Part shown: positions 6,568 through 7,586 of the stretch, in pieces
Position numbering within the stretch: the first letter of the stretch is position 1
Layout of the letters: each line of letters starts with the position of its first letter
Assembly: GCA_044235825.1 (NCBI GenBank)
Contig: JBIIHL010000056.1
Span: 1 to 7,586, forward strand
Length of the DNA stretch: 7,586 nucleotides
Direction of reading: 5' to 3'
Origin: CANGYM01 sp044235825
Lineage (GTDB): Bacteria; Pseudomonadota; Alphaproteobacteria; JAJTHO01; CANGYM01
The notes under the pieces: model-generated
Databases searched by the model: none
What the model was told of the DNA's origin: nothing
The model's input: only the letters and a program-made list of their open reading frames with translations
Position numbers and translations under genes: made by a program

Positions 6568-6978
6568 TTACATGGAATCTTCGATAGGGCCATCATCAAA
6601 CAGGGCGGGGGATTCCAGCGGCTGATCTTCGGTCTCTGAGAGGGAAGGCAACGGGCGGGGTTGATCGTCATCAAAAGAGGTGCGGGGCTGACGATCGCCC
6701 AAGGCCCGATCACAGGCGTTGATCACCCGCTGATAGTGATCCGCGTGTTGAAAATGGTTTTCGGCCCGCGTTTCATCGCCCGAAGACAGGGCATCCCGCG
6801 CCAAATCCAAATGACGGTTCAGGGCATTTTGGGCATTGTTGCGGGTTTTGCGATCAAATTGTTCCTGAGAGGCAAAAGACGGCCGTCTGGGGCCACCACT
6901 GTTGAAATTTCCATGATTCCCACCAGGACGGCGACGAAATCGTTTCATGGGGTTGTGTTTATTGCCAGGGGTGTTCAT
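6568..6978 (-). CDS. DUF4167 domain protein
   Basis: The 136-residue protein has three parts: a basic, Gly/Asn/Arg-rich N-terminus (about 1-34, with KRFRRRPGG), a helical core (about 41-88) and an acidic, proline-containing tail (about 103-136). The core segment HLDLARDALSSGDETRAENH, continuing into FQHADHYQRVI, matches DUF4167, a small alphaproteobacterial family usually encoded just after prmC. Its molecular function is not established; the basic, disordered start resembles nucleic-acid-binding tails, which is inference only. The family's usual segment between the basic tail and the core appears shortened here (FDRKTRNN). The gene starts 34 bases after prmC and ends 9 bases before trpS. A second ATG at residue 11 is possible, but GAAGATGA upstream of the first gives it weak support. 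Confidence 0.85.
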   Translation of the reverse strand: MNTPGNKHNPMKRFRRRPGGNHGNFNSGGPRRPSFASQEQFDRKTRNNAQNALNRHLDLARDALSSGDETRAENHFQHADHYQRVINACDRALGDRQPRTSFDDDQPRPLPSLSETEDQPLESPALFDDGPIEDSM

Positions 6979-7012
6979 GCTTGGGGATTCATCTTCAAAA
7001 AATGGGGAGGGT

Positions 7013-7586
7013 TTAGAGAGACACTATAACACAGCGATCCCGATTTTCCAAATCTTTTTCTATGCCGTGGATTTTTAAGCCATTTTTTTGGGCGATGAGG
7101 CCCACGGCCCCAGATTGTGTTGCCCCAATTTCTAAAAAGGCTTTGCCTGTGGGAGCCAACAAAGATTTGAGTTGAGGCATCAAGACCCTATACGGCCCAA
7201 GGCCATCCGCCCCCCCATCCAGCGCCATCCAAGGGTCAAACACACGAACGGCAACCTCCAGCGTTTCGCACACCTTTGTGGGAATATAGGGGGGATTGCT
7301 GATGATGATATCAAAGGGGCCTTTTAGGCTTTCGCCCCAGTTTCCCTGAACCCACAGGGGAAAACGCCCAAGATTTTCCCCATTGTTTTTGGCCACCCCC
7401 AGCGCGGCAGACGAAAGGTCCACCCCCACACCGCAGGCATTCTGATATTCCCCCATCAGGGACAACAGCAGGCACCCACTGCCCGTGCCCAAATCCAAAA
7501 GATGATAGGGGGCGTTTTGATCGGGGTAATGGTTTAAAACGGCGGTTATTAAGGTTTCAGAATCGGGGCGGGGGTCCAAAACGTCC
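7013..7586 (-). CDS. prmC: Release factor glutamine methyltransferase PrmC (partial)
   Basis: PrmC methylates the glutamine of the GGQ motif in release factors RF1 and RF2, which improves peptide release. Only the C-terminal catalytic domain, about 190 residues, lies in the window; the frame stays open to the right edge (reading DVLDPRPDSETL), so the N-terminal helical domain lies beyond. Visible parts are the DPRPDSETL entry to the domain, the SAM-binding loop LLDLGTGSG, the acidic VGVDLS strand, and the catalytic NPPY motif at 7286-7297 followed by IP. The later D-x-x-ALDGGADGLGPYR segment is also characteristic of PrmC. The next gene on this strand is DUF4167, as is common in Alphaproteobacteria. 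The upstream neighbour, prfA in many relatives, is outside the window. Confidence 0.95.
   Translation of the reverse strand, partial: DVLDPRPDSETLITAVLNHYPDQNAPYHLLDLGTGSGCLLLSLMGEYQNACGVGVDLSSAALGVAKNNGENLGRFPLWVQGNWGESLKGPFDIIISNPPYIPTKVCETLEVAVRVFDPWMALDGGADGLGPYRVLMPQLKSLLAPTGKAFLEIGATQSGAVGLIAQKNGLKIHGIEKDLENRDRCVIVSL

Overview
The window is ordinary core-genome DNA from an alphaproteobacterium, densely packed with nine genes and no gene-free stretch over 150 bases. The best lineage clue is a DUF4167-family gene directly after prmC, a pairing known mainly from Alphaproteobacteria. The glutathione reductase and RnpA sequences also read as alphaproteobacterial. By eye the GC content is moderate (about 50-55%, not counted), with a strong preference for GGG glycine and CCC proline codons. 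I cannot name a genus. Several gene adjacencies differ from the usual alphaproteobacterial ones (rnpA away from rpmH, phoU away from pst, trpS after DUF4167), which suggests a rearranged genome.

Layout. Positions 1-149 hold no gene but contain two inverted repeats: a short hairpin that could end the smpB transcript, and a longer palindrome resembling dispersed intergenic palindromic elements. Positions 150-1980 form a leftward block: a zinc-ribbon membrane protein, then dapA (lysine and diaminopimelate synthesis), then smpB (ribosome rescue). dapA and smpB share one base in a TGATG junction. A short divergent region (about 1981-2061) separates this block from a rightward trio, aroB, rnpA and gor (about 2062-4824), whose genes overlap by 4 and 8 bases. 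gor converges on phoU with a 6-base gap. Positions 4831-7586 form a second leftward block, read in the order prmC (cut by the window edge), DUF4167, trpS, phoU.

How the genes relate. The window mixes biosynthesis (DapA, AroB), translation and RNA maturation (SmpB, RnpA, TrpS, PrmC), redox balance (glutathione reductase) and phosphate signalling (PhoU). The tight overlaps imply co-transcription within each block, but the genes do not form one pathway.

I found no undescribed multi-gene system. The points most worth a second look are the glutathione reductase, whose NADPH-phosphate-binding arginines appear replaced by residues resembling an NADH-type pocket; the relocation of rnpA into an aroB-gor operon; a His in place of the usual Glu in the AroB HGE motif; and the palindromic element at the left edge.
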